Positions 1 to 8,545 of a DNA stretch of 64,000 bases are shown one piece after another. Made by a program: the position numbers and the translations under genes. The notes under the pieces are model-generated. The model saw nothing but the letters and a program-made list of their open reading frames with translations, searched no databases and had not been told where the DNA came from. This DNA comes from Carboxylicivirga marina (GTDB lineage Bacteria > Bacteroidota > Bacteroidia > Bacteroidales > Marinilabiliaceae): contig NZ_JAENRR010000002.1 in assembly GCF_016612505.1 (NCBI RefSeq), forward strand, positions 124,001 to 188,000, read 5' to 3'. Position 1 is the stretch's first letter. Each line of letters starts with the position of its first letter.

Positions 1-25
1 TAACTTTTAATGCATAAGATATCTG

Positions 26-385
26 CTAGCTATTGGTTTTCAGACGCAATAAGAACCAACAAACATAGGCGATAAAAAATAGCGATAGGCCATAAATAGT
101 ACTGATGCTTGCTGCTTTTAACCCACCTGCTAAAGCCGATTGAGAAACGCTTCCCATTCGTTGTATCACATCCAGAATCTCATACATACCTAAGGCATTC
201 CAGACTAAGCCGGCACAAAAGGCCAGACTGCCCAGGTAAAGTACACTGTTGAGCGTTTTGGGTGTAATTCCTCGACCTGAAAACTGATTATAGGTATTTA
301 AAGCAGCCATAACAATAGCAGCCATACCAAAAAATGTAATAATGAGCATGCCAATTATGCCGCCTTGCACTAGAAAATCAATCAT
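26..385 (-). CDS. MotA/TolQ/ExbB-like small membrane protein
   Basis: This 119-residue protein has about three hydrophobic segments, near residues 8-30, 45-65 and 90-113. Its layout, with a G-G-I-I-G-M start and an A-G-G-L-K then T-I-Y-G-L segment, resembles short Bacteroidetes members of the MotA/TolQ/ExbB proton-channel family. It is much shorter than a true ExbB or TolQ (about 220 residues), so a channel role is inferred, not shown. It is transcribed towards the left edge, so operon partners may lie outside the window. A TAnnTTTG box and two 21-bp-period repeats lie upstream and suggest control by the adjacent LytTR regulator. Confidence 0.6.
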   Translation of the reverse strand: MIDFLVQGGIIGMLIITFFGMAAIVMAALNTYNQFSGRGITPKTLNSVLYLGSLAFCAGLVWNALGMYEILDVIQRMGSVSQSALAGGLKAASISTIYGLSLFFIAYVCWFLLRLKTNS

Positions 386-415
386 AATAAATTAATTTGG
401 TTTAACAATATATGC

Positions 416-423
416 CAAACTTA
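416..423 (-). promoter_or_regulatory. TAnnTTTG -7 box for the TolQ-like gene
   Basis: Read on the minus strand this is TAAGTTTG, a full match to the Bacteroidetes -7 consensus TAnnTTTG. It lies about 31-38 bases upstream of the start codon at 385, with transcription expected to begin near 409. No clear -33 TTG is seen at the usual distance, which fits a promoter that needs an activator. Confidence 0.5.
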
Positions 424-446
424 TGAGGCAGCGTTGTGTAATCATA

Positions 447-482
447 AAAAATGCGATGAACGTGATTAAAAATGCGATGAAC
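447..482 (-). promoter_or_regulatory. Two 15-bp direct repeats, period 21: LytTR-type sites
   Basis: Two identical 15-base copies (AAAAATGCGATGAAC on the plus strand) start at 447 and 468, exactly 21 bases apart. On the minus strand each contains a match of 8 of 9 bases to the published LytTR box [TA][AC][CA]GTTN[AG][TG] (CACGTTCAT and TCTGTTCAT). They point towards the minus-strand gene and sit at about -38 to -73 relative to its predicted start. A LytTR regulator is encoded 1.2 kb away. Binding is inferred. Confidence 0.6.
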
Positions 483-596
483 AGATATGGCGAAGCGTTT
501 AAGGAATAAATGGTTGTTTATCGTACCAAATAGGCTGTTGAGCGCAAATCCAATTATTAAAGACAAATGGCTGGCATTTTTTACTAATTTGGTGCA

Positions 597-1664
597 ATGC
601 TAGCAATAACAGATAAACGAAAGTGGATAGTTTATGGTGTGTTTACACTATACTGGCTGTTTGCCTTTTATTTTTTCAGGCTGTTTTATGGTAGTTCCCA
701 AACACCCAAAAATGTAACCTTAACTTTTTCAATAATCTTTCTTTTTATTTCTTTTGCCTGTGTTGATATTCATCATCGCTTTGTGACAAAACCTAACCTG
801 CCTGCCCGACGATATTTTCGCTTTGTTATATTTTCCCTTTATGTGTTTGTGACGGCTTTTTGGCTCGAAAGCATTTTAACTTTTATTCTACACATATTGT
901 TTTGGAGTTTTGATAATGCCAGAATTGTCGAAGAATCTAATGATATCCGCTTTCAGGTGGGTGGTGTTAACATGATTGTGTTTGGTGGTGTGGCTTTTCG
1001 TTTTGTCGTGGAAACATTGAACCTTCAGCGTCAAAAGGAAAAGACCGATAAACTGGCAATGGAGGCTCATTTAAAGCTTAAGGAAGTGGAGCTGGAGTTG
1101 CTCAAAAGTCAGGTGAATCCCCATTTTTTATTTAATGCTCTCAATTGTATCTATGGTCTGAGTCTTGAAAAATCGGAGCAAACCCCCAAAGTGATTATGC
1201 AACTTTCAGAGATGCTCGACTACATGTTGTATAAAAGTAATGGTGAAGTGCTATTATGTGATGAAATAAAACAAATAGAAAACTACACGGCTATTCAGAA
1301 GGTGCGCTTTGGTGAAAGCCTGCACCTGACCTTTAGAAAAGAATTTAGGCAAGAATTTAGTATTGCGCCTTTGCTATTACTCACCTTAGTTGAAAATGCT
1401 TTTAAGCATGGAAAGCCATCAAAAGAGGGAATTTTGAAAGTTGATATTGAGATTAAAACTGACGCGATTATTGATTTCAAGCTTATCAACTCCTGTTCAT
1501 GTGACGATATCGAAGTGAGTACAAGCGGTGGCCTTGGTTTGGATAACTTAAATCGACGTTTGGTATTACAATATGGTAATAGGGCTGATTTACAAACGAA
1601 CTGTAGTGACAATTTCTTTGAGGCCAGATTAATTATTAAAACAATTGATAATGAAGAAGAGTAA
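597..1664 (+). CDS. LytS-family sensor histidine kinase
   Basis: This 355-residue membrane kinase has hydrophobic segments near residues 10-30, 42-57, 74-105 and 124-138, then a coiled linker. A His_kinase (PF06580) domain follows, with the phospho-acceptor motif QVNPHFLFNALN (His176) and a C-terminal ATPase region containing VENAFKHG and GGLGLDNLNRRL. These are the hallmarks of LytS/YehU-type kinases that pair with LytTR regulators. The stop overlaps the next gene's ATG by 14 bases, so the two are translationally coupled. There is no separate periplasmic sensor domain, so sensing is probably through the membrane segments. The ligand is unknown. Confidence 0.9.
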   Translation: MLAITDKRKWIVYGVFTLYWLFAFYFFRLFYGSSQTPKNVTLTFSIIFLFISFACVDIHHRFVTKPNLPARRYFRFVIFSLYVFVTAFWLESILTFILHILFWSFDNARIVEESNDIRFQVGGVNMIVFGGVAFRFVVETLNLQRQKEKTDKLAMEAHLKLKEVELELLKSQVNPHFLFNALNCIYGLSLEKSEQTPKVIMQLSEMLDYMLYKSNGEVLLCDEIKQIENYTAIQKVRFGESLHLTFRKEFRQEFSIAPLLLLTLVENAFKHGKPSKEGILKVDIEIKTDAIIDFKLINSCSCDDIEVSTSGGLGLDNLNRRLVLQYGNRADLQTNCSDNFFEARLIIKTIDNEEE

Positions 1665-2376
1665 ATGTTTAATCATTGATGATGAGCCAATCGCCATTCG
1701 AATTTTAGAAAGGCATCTCGAAGCATTCCCAGAGGTAGAAGTGCTCGAAACATTTACTTCTGCTCCAAAAGCACTTATTTTTTTACGCAGTCACCAGGTT
1801 GATATCATCTTTTCTGATATTGAGATGCCATTGATGAACGGTATTGAATTTCTGAAGTCCTTTCGTCATCAGCCTGCTATTGTTTTCACTACAGCCTATC
1901 GCAATTTTGCTGTTGAGGCCTATGATTTAGATGTGATCGATTACCTGTTAAAACCCATTTCGATAGAACGACTGGGGCGTGCGATTGACCGTTATTACGA
2001 GCGAATGGGTAATGTGAAATCGAATGAAAATGAATCTGATAATGGGATTATTAATTTTAAAGTAAGTACTGGTATTATCCGAATGCCAATAAGCAATATA
2101 CGATACATTGAAAGCTTTGGTGATTATGTAATTATTCATCATAAAGATGGTCGTTTGACATCGCGTGAGCGTTTAAGCCATATGGAAACTAAATTAGATA
2201 AAAGGGGTTTTATTCGTATACATCGCCAGTTTATTGTGGCCAATCAATTTGTGACTGCGATTAATGGCAATATGTTGCAGGTTGGCGATAATCAGTTACC
2301 TGTTGGGCGTACCTATCGAAGTACAGTACAAAGGCTTCTTCAAAGCCCTTTAGAAAATCGGCTGTCAGAAATATAA
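1651..2376 (+). CDS. LytTR-type response regulator
   Basis: The receiver domain (residues 4-120) shows the acidic pair D10-D11, phospho-acceptor D56 in FSDIEMP, T80 and K101. A LytTR DNA-binding domain follows at about 132-228, with FGDYVIIH and FIRIHRQFIV. I place the start at the ATG at 1651, because the in-frame TTG at 1645 adds only two residues before a normal receiver start. It forms a two-gene unit with the upstream kinase. Its likely target is the divergent TolQ-like gene, whose upstream repeats match the LytTR box and its 21-bp period. LytTR domains bind such direct repeats; the target assignment is inference. Confidence 0.93.
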   Translation: MKKSKCLIIDDEPIAIRILERHLEAFPEVEVLETFTSAPKALIFLRSHQVDIIFSDIEMPLMNGIEFLKSFRHQPAIVFTTAYRNFAVEAYDLDVIDYLLKPISIERLGRAIDRYYERMGNVKSNENESDNGIINFKVSTGIIRMPISNIRYIESFGDYVIIHHKDGRLTSRERLSHMETKLDKRGFIRIHRQFIVANQFVTAINGNMLQVGDNQLPVGRTYRSTVQRLLQSPLENRLSEI

Positions 2377-2396
2377 TATAGCCTTAATACTGCATT

Positions 2397-2427
2397 TTAG
2401 CGTCATCAGAAAACTGATGCAGGCTAA
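2397..2427 (+). terminator. Hairpin after the LytTR gene
   Basis: The stem TTAGC..CATCAG pairs with CTGATG..GCTAA around an AAAA loop. It lies 20 bases after the regulator stop. The following T-tract is weak, so this is a moderate terminator candidate. Confidence 0.4.
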
Positions 2428-2488
2428 TGTTTAACATTGCAATAGTTTTCAGTATTATTGTTGCCGTTTTCTAACCTAAAACACAACG

Positions 2489-3565
2489 ATGATTTACAAC
2501 AGTCACATCCACACTTTTAAGGATGCCGATATTCCGCGAGGTTTTTTGCCTCTGGGACTTGTTCGATTACTATCAACAAAACCGGGTTTTAAAGTTATTT
2601 CCCGCATTTTAAATAACATCAATCCATTTTCAGACAACGATGCGTTTGACCGATATGTGAAGTTTGTGGAGTTGGGGCGTCTTGGTTCTCAGGAAGCTAT
2701 CTTCAAAGAGTGTCAGCGTTTTTATCCTCGAAACAGTAAGTTTGGTGTTTTGGCCATGGATATGGCATTTATGGGAGCCGGTAAAGTGCCGCGAGCCTAT
2801 ATTGAGCAGCTACGCGAGTTGGGTGAGTTAAAACAGAAGCACCCTCTAGTGATTCCATTTGTTCACATCGATCCCAGACGCGAAGCATACATGGATATAC
2901 TGAAGCAATGTGTTGAAGAATGGGGCTTTCGTGGCGTAAAAATATATCCACCCTTGGGTTATTTTCCTTACGATGAGCGCATGTATCCGGTGTATGAATA
3001 TTGTCAACATCATGCCTTGCCAATTATTACACATTGTAGTCCGTTTAATCCCGTGCATTTTAAAGGTAAAAAGAAAGAGTTGAAGAAATTGTTGGAAAAG
3101 TCTCGTGATAGCATTGATACACGTGGTATGAGTCGAAAAGTAATGTGTTCGCAGTTTACTAATCCATTAAACTGGGAGCATGTGATGGCCGATTTTCCCG
3201 AATTGAAGATTTGCCTTGGACACTTCGGCTCATCACATTATTGGGATGAATTTCTGGATAACCCGGGTGATAAGGATAATTGGTTTTTAATCATTAAAGA
3301 GATGATTGAGAAATACCCGAACCTGTATTCTGATATCTCATTTACATTGAATGAGCAAGCGTTTTTTCCATTGCTAAAGATTTTATTGCAGGATAAGGCA
3401 ATTCGTTCAAAAGTATTGTTTGGCTCCGATTATTATATGGTCGAAACCGAAGCCAGTGAGCGTCGTTTCAGTATTGATTTACGAGCATATCTGGGCGAAG
3501 AGGACTTTATGACCATTGCAAAAGATAATCCTGAGGTTTTTTTTCAAACTAAATTGGATGATTAA
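2489..3565 (+). CDS. Amidohydrolase-family (PF04909) metal-dependent hydrolase
   Basis: This 358-residue protein opens with the metal-binding H-I-H motif (His6 and His8). It continues with GFRGVKIYPPLGY, then PIITHCS, CLGHFGSSHYW and LFGSDYY. These are the ligand-bearing strands of the TIM-barrel amidohydrolase_2 family, which includes decarboxylases and lactonases. There is no signal peptide, so it is cytosolic. It stands alone between the LytTR gene and a small DUF2007 gene, so context does not reveal the substrate. The family is secure and the reaction is unknown. Confidence 0.8.
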   Translation: MIYNSHIHTFKDADIPRGFLPLGLVRLLSTKPGFKVISRILNNINPFSDNDAFDRYVKFVELGRLGSQEAIFKECQRFYPRNSKFGVLAMDMAFMGAGKVPRAYIEQLRELGELKQKHPLVIPFVHIDPRREAYMDILKQCVEEWGFRGVKIYPPLGYFPYDERMYPVYEYCQHHALPIITHCSPFNPVHFKGKKKELKKLLEKSRDSIDTRGMSRKVMCSQFTNPLNWEHVMADFPELKICLGHFGSSHYWDEFLDNPGDKDNWFLIIKEMIEKYPNLYSDISFTLNEQAFFPLLKILLQDKAIRSKVLFGSDYYMVETEASERRFSIDLRAYLGEEDFMTIAKDNPEVFFQTKLDD

Positions 3566-3652
3566 ACGGTAGTGTTAGGTGACATTGCTTTATACTATGG
3601 CACCTGATTGATTATAAATTGCTTTGCTCGCCAACAATTAGTAAGTTGCTAT

Positions 3653-3895
3653 ATGAAACAGTCATATGATAAGCAAGCAAGTGTTGAAGTCTTCTCTGGT
3701 ACACTTTGGGAGGCAGAAATGGTTCGATCGCTGCTGGAAGCGGCGCATATTGCAAACTTTATGAAGAACTCATTGTTGAATGTTCATATGTATGAACCAA
3801 TTCAATCAGAAGGAGCCAAAGTAATTGTATTGGAAAAGGATAAAGACGAAGCACTTCAAATAGTAGCAGATTATATCAGTAACCTAAAAAAATAA
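3653..3895 (+). CDS. DUF2007-like small protein
   Basis: This protein of about 80 residues has the pattern VEVFSGTLWEAEMVRSLLEAAHI followed by VIVLEKDKDEALQIVADY in the second half. That is the layout of DUF2007 (putative signal-transducing) proteins with a ferredoxin-like fold. A longer frame from the TTG at 3608 adds 15 unrelated residues, so I prefer the ATG at 3653. It is followed after 4 bases by a membrane gene and probably shares its transcript. Function is unknown. Confidence 0.65.
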   Translation: MKQSYDKQASVEVFSGTLWEAEMVRSLLEAAHIANFMKNSLLNVHMYEPIQSEGAKVIVLEKDKDEALQIVADYISNLKK

Positions 3896-3899
3896 ATGT

Positions 3900-4280
3900 A
3901 TGAACACAATGGTATTGATGGCCGGTATTTTGGCCGGATTAGCAACGCTGGGGCATTTCACTGCCGGAAGCAAATTGTATTTGAAACCCTTTTTGGCCTG
4001 TGATTTAGAGCCTATACCTAAGAATGTTATTCTTTCTGTTTTTCATTATATCTCGGTATACCAAATCTTATCATCGCTGGTTTTAGTAATGGTTGGGATT
4101 AACTTTGAAAACTGTATGCATGATCCTACTATGGTACTTAATTTTATTGGGATGAATTATGCCTTTTTTGCAGTGGTTCAAATTGTTATTGCACTTACAT
4201 CATCAGTTAAAGGTGGGTTATTCAAAATGTTCCAGTGGATTTTCTGGATACTAATTTCAGTTTTAGTTTTCTTAGGATAA
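3900..4280 (+). CDS. Hypothetical four-helix membrane protein
   Basis: This 126-residue protein has four predicted membrane segments, near residues 4-22, 44-66, 80-100 and 105-125. The only polar stretches are a short K-L-Y-L-K-P segment and a loop after the second helix. I do not recognise a named family. It starts 4 bases after the DUF2007-like gene and ends just before a strong terminator, so the two genes probably form a small operon. Confidence 0.65.
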   Translation: MNTMVLMAGILAGLATLGHFTAGSKLYLKPFLACDLEPIPKNVILSVFHYISVYQILSSLVLVMVGINFENCMHDPTMVLNFIGMNYAFFAVVQIVIALTSSVKGGLFKMFQWIFWILISVLVFLG

Positions 4281-4291
4281 GAGAATAAAAA

Positions 4292-4326
4292 AAACAGGCT
4301 GCCCAAGGGTTTAGGGCAACCTGTTT
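4292..4326. terminator. Bidirectional terminator
   Basis: The 13-base arms AAACAGGCTGCCC and GGGCAACCTGTTT differ at one position and enclose a 9-base loop. The arms have an A-run on the left and a short T/A-rich stretch on the right. It separates the plus-strand membrane gene from the convergent sulfur operon, so it can end both. Confidence 0.75.
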
Positions 4327-4356
4327 AAAATCAAGCTGACTGATTTAAAAGGTATC

Positions 4357-5190
4357 TTAAGAAACTACTTTATTAGCAGTTACCCATTCGTTATAGGCAC
4401 CATCGTAAACTTTTACGTTGGTATAACCTAATTTTGTGGTCATAATAGTATAAAGCAAACCTGCACGTGTACTTGTCTGGCAATATAAAATTACTTCTTT
4501 GTCTTTTGTTACCCCTTTTGAGGCAAATAATTTCTTAAGCTCTTCATCTGTTTTAATCAGGCCTTTATCATCGCGCATTAAATCGGAGTTAATGCTGATG
4601 GCACCTTCAATATGACCTTTACTTTTTGGGTCTGTACCATTGAAATAATTATCGGCACGAGCATCTACCAATACGGCGTTACCTTTTTTGGCTTTTACAT
4701 CGGCCATTGTCAGGTAAGTCGAACGATCAAGTTTAGCGGTAACAGTTGTTTTCTTAGGCATTTTTGGCATGCGCGTCACTGGCTTGCGACCAGCTTTCCA
4801 TGCATCAAGGTTTCCATCTAATAACTTCACATTTGACGCACCCATCATTTTCATGATCCAATACATGCGACCTGCATTACTGCCTTTGTTACAGTACAAC
4901 ACAATCTCTTTGTTGAAATCAACACCGTGTGCACCCATTACTTTACACACATCTGCATCACTTTTTAAAATGCCTTCAATGGGAGTTTTTGTAGATAACT
5001 CTTCCACTGGAAAATTAATGGCATTGCGAATATGTACCTTTTTATATTCGGCTTCTTTACGTGCATCAATAATAATAACATCTTTGCTATTGATTTTACC
5101 AGCCAGTTCTTTAACCGAAATAAAATCACCCTGCGCAGCTGCTCCTAGTGTATAAATAACAAGGGCTGCTATTATACTTAATCTCTTCAT
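4357..5190 (-). CDS. Periplasmic double-rhodanese sulfurtransferase
   Basis: This 277-residue protein has a signal peptide ending near A-A-A-Q (residue 20). Two rhodanese domains follow, at about 22-137 and 155-275. Both keep a catalytic-loop cysteine: C100 in VLYCNKGSNAGR and C237 in ILYCQTSTRAGL. In typical tandem thiosulfate sulfurtransferases only the C-terminal domain is active, so two intact loops are notable. The family moves sulfane sulfur from thiosulfate or polysulfide to thiol acceptors. It is the last gene of the six-gene sulfur operon, 18 bases after the porin gene, and precedes a terminator. The actual donor is inferred. Confidence 0.85.
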   Translation of the reverse strand: MKRLSIIAALVIYTLGAAAQGDFISVKELAGKINSKDVIIIDARKEAEYKKVHIRNAINFPVEELSTKTPIEGILKSDADVCKVMGAHGVDFNKEIVLYCNKGSNAGRMYWIMKMMGASNVKLLDGNLDAWKAGRKPVTRMPKMPKKTTVTAKLDRSTYLTMADVKAKKGNAVLVDARADNYFNGTDPKSKGHIEGAISINSDLMRDDKGLIKTDEELKKLFASKGVTKDKEVILYCQTSTRAGLLYTIMTTKLGYTNVKVYDGAYNEWVTANKVVS

Positions 5191-5208
5191 GCTTTTTTGT
5201 TTTGTCGA

Positions 5209-6234
5209 TTAAAATTTCACTTGTAATTGCATTAATAGGGCATCATTTTCTACCTCTCCTGCTTTTTCGGCTTTGTATTGATAGTTAACCTGTAAGCGTG
5301 TCCAATCATTGAAGAAATAGTTAAGACCAAAAGTGGTAATGTACTCTTCATTTTCATCGATATCACTATCAAGGTCAAACATCTCAAATTTCATTACAGG
5401 CTGAAGCATCCACTTCGTCATGTACATACCTTGTACCCAATATCCGCCTCTTTTTTCACCAAGAATAACAGGATCAGAACCACAACCACCACCAGCGGCA
5501 GGGTTTTGGTCACCCTCATCATAAATATATTCACCTTGTACTAACAGGTTGTTTAGGTTAACTTCAAATTCTGCAGCGAATGAAGTACGTGTTTCTTCAT
5601 TGTTTATTGGATAACCGTAGCGGAAACTACCACCAATACTTAGGAAGTCAAGTGGGTTAACTTTTAAACGGCCAATCATATCTTTTTTAGAGTTGTTGTC
5701 CTTCACTCCAAGACCTGTTCCATTCATTATGGCAAATTGATATTGCAATAAGTTTTCATTCGTGCCGCCAAATACCATAAAACCCATATCGCGTTGTGGG
5801 CTAATTAATTGGTCAGATACTTTTGAGCGCATAATGGTGTGAAGACCAGAGCATGATGTGTTTACTTCTAATCCGAATGGTTGCTTAAAAGAACCAACAG
5901 ACATTTTAGCCCATTCAAATCGGCGATAAGAGATAAAGGCATCTAACAAGAAAGGATTACCACCAGAGCTCACAAATGAACTAAATTCAGCCATCACATA
6001 ATAAGTGAAGTCATAAGGGATTTGACCTGTAACACCCAGGCGTGCACGCATAAATTTAAAAGTACTTGTACCCGGATCGGTAAAGTGACTTTCATATTGT
6101 GGTTGGATAAATCCTATTACTTTCGGTGATCCATCGTCAGTATCGCCACTTGGTTCTTCGCAACCTTGTGATAATCCTGCAAATGGAACTGCGAGCATGA
6201 GTAATAGAAAAAATAGGATATTGATATTCTTCAT
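5209..6234 (-). CDS. OprP/OprO-like outer-membrane porin
   Basis: The 341-residue precursor has a signal peptide (ending near LSQG, about residue 24). Its body has alternating aromatic beta strands and ends in a strand finishing QLQVKF, as outer-membrane barrels do. The segment FKFMRARLGVTGQIPYDFTYYVMAEF and the later KMSVGSFKQPFGLE resemble phosphate-selective porins O and P, which carry anions. In this operon an anion such as thiosulfate, tetrathionate or another sulfur oxyanion would be a natural substrate, but that is inference. The residues CGSDP near position 260 may form a surface loop. Confidence 0.8.
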   Translation of the reverse strand: MKNINILFFLLLMLAVPFAGLSQGCEEPSGDTDDGSPKVIGFIQPQYESHFTDPGTSTFKFMRARLGVTGQIPYDFTYYVMAEFSSFVSSGGNPFLLDAFISYRRFEWAKMSVGSFKQPFGLEVNTSCSGLHTIMRSKVSDQLISPQRDMGFMVFGGTNENLLQYQFAIMNGTGLGVKDNNSKKDMIGRLKVNPLDFLSIGGSFRYGYPINNEETRTSFAAEFEVNLNNLLVQGEYIYDEGDQNPAAGGGCGSDPVILGEKRGGYWVQGMYMTKWMLQPVMKFEMFDLDSDIDENEEYITTFGLNYFFNDWTRLQVNYQYKAEKAGEVENDALLMQLQVKF

Positions 6235-6293
6235 AATGTTCGAATTAAAGTAAAAAGCCCGGGTATTACACCCGGGATTTATATTGTTAGATA

Positions 6294-7328
6294 TTAGTTA
6301 CCAAAAGGATAATCTTTAGGTTTCGAGTCTTTCCACTGATTTTTAGAGTTATTACCAGCATTTGTTCCTGATGTCCAAACATCACTGTGGTTGTTGATAC
6401 CATTCATACCAGCTTTCATACTTTTAGCTGAATAACCTAATACATTTAAGTAGGCCGAAATAACAGCTGAGGTTTGACCAGTATAGCAATATGTAACTAC
6501 AGTACTTTCAGGATCAAGGTGCTTAATTTCATCATTACCAACTGTTAATGGCTGAATTCGATAAGCTCCTGAGAAATGTCCAAATTCGGTATGGTCTGCT
6601 TCATTGTAATAATTGTTAATGCAGAAGGCTGATGGATCATCAAGAACAGCCGAACCAGAAACAGCAGCAGCACCAAAACCAGCACCAAATACAGCATTAA
6701 TACGTTCTAATAATATCGATGCACCATCAGAAGAAGAAGCTGTGAACTTAGGGTAGTTAAAGAATGTGCTTTGTGTTAATTCATTAGTCCAGTTCGCATG
6801 ACCACTAACCAAGTCACCAGTAGCATTATTCCATCCACTATTATGATTTGCGCATGAAGAAGCCCATCCGCTCATACCCCATTTAAGAGCCTGAGCATTA
6901 TCAAAACCAGCTAAGCGTAATAAAGAAGTTGCATAACAAGCTGACTGGCCTGAGTAGCAAACCATTAAAATTTTGGCATTTTGTCCTACTGTATTTGCCT
7001 CTGTCATAACATTAGCCCAAGCGACATTTTGAGCACCTACAATATGTCCGGCAGCGTAGTCTGAACCGCCTCTAATATCCATTATAATATCAAAACCAGC
7101 TGCCCAGGTTGGAACACTTGCTTCATCAGCAGGCCCAGGGTTTACAAATTTAAGGTCTCCTTCACTACCTGATATGATGGCAGGTAAATCCAAATTATTG
7201 GCTACCATGTAGTCAGTCATAATTTCAAAGTGACTAACGTCGGCGTCATCGCCATCATCTTTACAACCAGTAAATAACATTGCACTTACGGCAAGCATTA
7301 AAATTGAATAACGAAATAGATTTTTCAT
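6294..7328 (-). CDS. Rhodanese-domain lipoprotein, two domains
   Basis: The start is taken at the ATG whose CAT lies at 7326-7328. A longer frame adds 25 residues ahead of a perfect lipoprotein signal. The lipobox LFTGC gives lipidated C22, followed by an acidic KDDGDDAD tether. Two rhodanese-like domains follow with loop cysteines in MVCYSGQSACYA and VTYCYTGQTSA, the latter near the C terminus. The protein is about 344 residues. It lies between a second rhodanese lipoprotein and the porin gene. Lipidation and the acidic +2 region suggest an envelope location facing the periplasm or surface. Sulfur carriage is inferred from the fold. Confidence 0.82.
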   Translation of the reverse strand: MKNLFRYSILMLAVSAMLFTGCKDDGDDADVSHFEIMTDYMVANNLDLPAIISGSEGDLKFVNPGPADEASVPTWAAGFDIIMDIRGGSDYAAGHIVGAQNVAWANVMTEANTVGQNAKILMVCYSGQSACYATSLLRLAGFDNAQALKWGMSGWASSCANHNSGWNNATGDLVSGHANWTNELTQSTFFNYPKFTASSSDGASILLERINAVFGAGFGAAAVSGSAVLDDPSAFCINNYYNEADHTEFGHFSGAYRIQPLTVGNDEIKHLDPESTVVTYCYTGQTSAVISAYLNVLGYSAKSMKAGMNGINNHSDVWTSGTNAGNNSKNQWKDSKPKDYPFGN

Positions 7329-7396
7329 AACTAAAAAGGATTTAATAATTAAAGAATAGTTTGTAATTATTTGATATGTATTGTCGTGTCTTTTAT

Positions 7397-7906
7397 TTAG
7401 CATCCGCCACCATCATCGTGCTTGGCAGGACCACCAGCTAGCATCTCTAAATTTTTGTCGCAGTAGTCAGGGTACGTCATTTCCCAATTCTTCCAACCGC
7501 CCTCGAGTACCAATACTTTTTTGTAGCCCATCGACATTAAAGTCTCAGCGGTTAATGTGGAGCGTTTTCCCTTTTTACAATAAAGAATGAGTGTTTCTTT
7601 CTTTTCGGGCATGTATAAGCCTTCAGTTTCCCAGAAGGTTTCTGTAGCAATGTTGAATTCAATGCTACCTCTTGGAATATTTACCGAACCAGGTATAAAA
7701 CCATAGTAATGTTCATTGTTCTGACGAACGTCGATCACATTGAATATTTCTTCGGTCTCCATAATATTCATCAATTCGGCTGGAGTAACTGTGGTGACAA
7801 CTTCATTGGCCAGATCCACCATCATGTCAACCGTTAGGTTTGTTGGCCTTGTTTGGCAACTTATCATTGCCATCAAGCATGCTGTATATATCAAAAGCTT
7901 TTTCAT
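7397..7906 (-). CDS. Single-domain rhodanese lipoprotein
   Basis: This 169-residue protein has a lipobox MISC with lipidated C17 and one rhodanese domain (residues 38-150). The catalytic loop LILYCKKGKRST carries C110. The C terminus is unusual: GGPAKHDDGGGC ends in a His/Asp/Gly/Cys tail that could bind a metal or sulfur. It is the third gene of the operon, 28 bases after the cytochrome b gene, so it may be the immediate sulfur-transfer partner of the redox complex. That partnership is inference. Confidence 0.83.
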   Translation of the reverse strand: MKKLLIYTACLMAMISCQTRPTNLTVDMMVDLANEVVTTVTPAELMNIMETEEIFNVIDVRQNNEHYYGFIPGSVNIPRGSIEFNIATETFWETEGLYMPEKKETLILYCKKGKRSTLTAETLMSMGYKKVLVLEGGWKNWEMTYPDYCDKNLEMLAGGPAKHDDGGGC

Positions 7907-7934
7907 ATGATTATTATTATTTAGTTGTTTCTAC

Positions 7935-8543
7935 TTAAACTTCTTTCTCTTCTTCCTCCAATTCTTCATAGCCGGTTATCATTGCCTGTAGATTGGATGT
8001 AACCGTATGTCCGGTGGTTATTAAGTACAGGTGAGCAATCACAAAGGCTACCAAAAGGAATGCTCCTAGGGTGTGAAGCACCGCTACTGCCTCCAAGCCT
8101 TCTAATGCAAATGGTTTATCTGGATAATGAAAAAATAAATACAGAAAGCCTGTAATTAATTGAACAGGAAAAACCAGGATGATAAGCCCAAAGTAGATGA
8201 TGCGCTGCAATGGGTTTAATTTACTGTCTACTGTCTTTTTTACCGGATGAGGAGCCTTTTTGAAAATACCAACCATGTAATACATGGCTTGTTGTTTTAC
8301 ATTATTACGTACAGGTACAAACTGCTTGCTTTGACCTGTTACCAGCATCCAGAAAATTGCAAATATGGTAAGGATGAGAAAGGCCCATCCCGCGGCAGAA
8401 TGTAAGCGTACCGATGTTTCAAAACCAAAAGCTTCAAAGGTGCTGTGAATCTCAAAACCAGTTATCATTAATAATAAGATGAGGGCCATCTGTGTCCAGT
8501 GCCAAAAGCGTTCAAATCGGCTATATATTTTTACTTTTTCCAT
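7935..8543 (-). CDS. Cytochrome b561/FdnI-type membrane subunit
   Basis: This 202-residue protein has four membrane helices, near residues 17-36, 45-68, 112-135 and 150-175. Histidines are placed for two b hemes: FWHWTQ near 15, LHSAAGW near 48, LHTLGAF near 156 and AHLYLITTGH near 166-174. It belongs to the Ni/Fe-hydrogenase or formate-dehydrogenase gamma cytochrome b group, which exchanges electrons between menaquinol and periplasmic partners. It starts 2 bases after the octaheme cytochrome gene, so the two very likely form a complex. The acidic tail (EELEEEEKEV) faces the cytoplasm. Confidence 0.85.
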   Translation of the reverse strand: MEKVKIYSRFERFWHWTQMALILLLMITGFEIHSTFEAFGFETSVRLHSAAGWAFLILTIFAIFWMLVTGQSKQFVPVRNNVKQQAMYYMVGIFKKAPHPVKKTVDSKLNPLQRIIYFGLIILVFPVQLITGFLYLFFHYPDKPFALEGLEAVAVLHTLGAFLLVAFVIAHLYLITTGHTVTSNLQAMITGYEELEEEEKEV

Positions 8544-8545
8544 AG

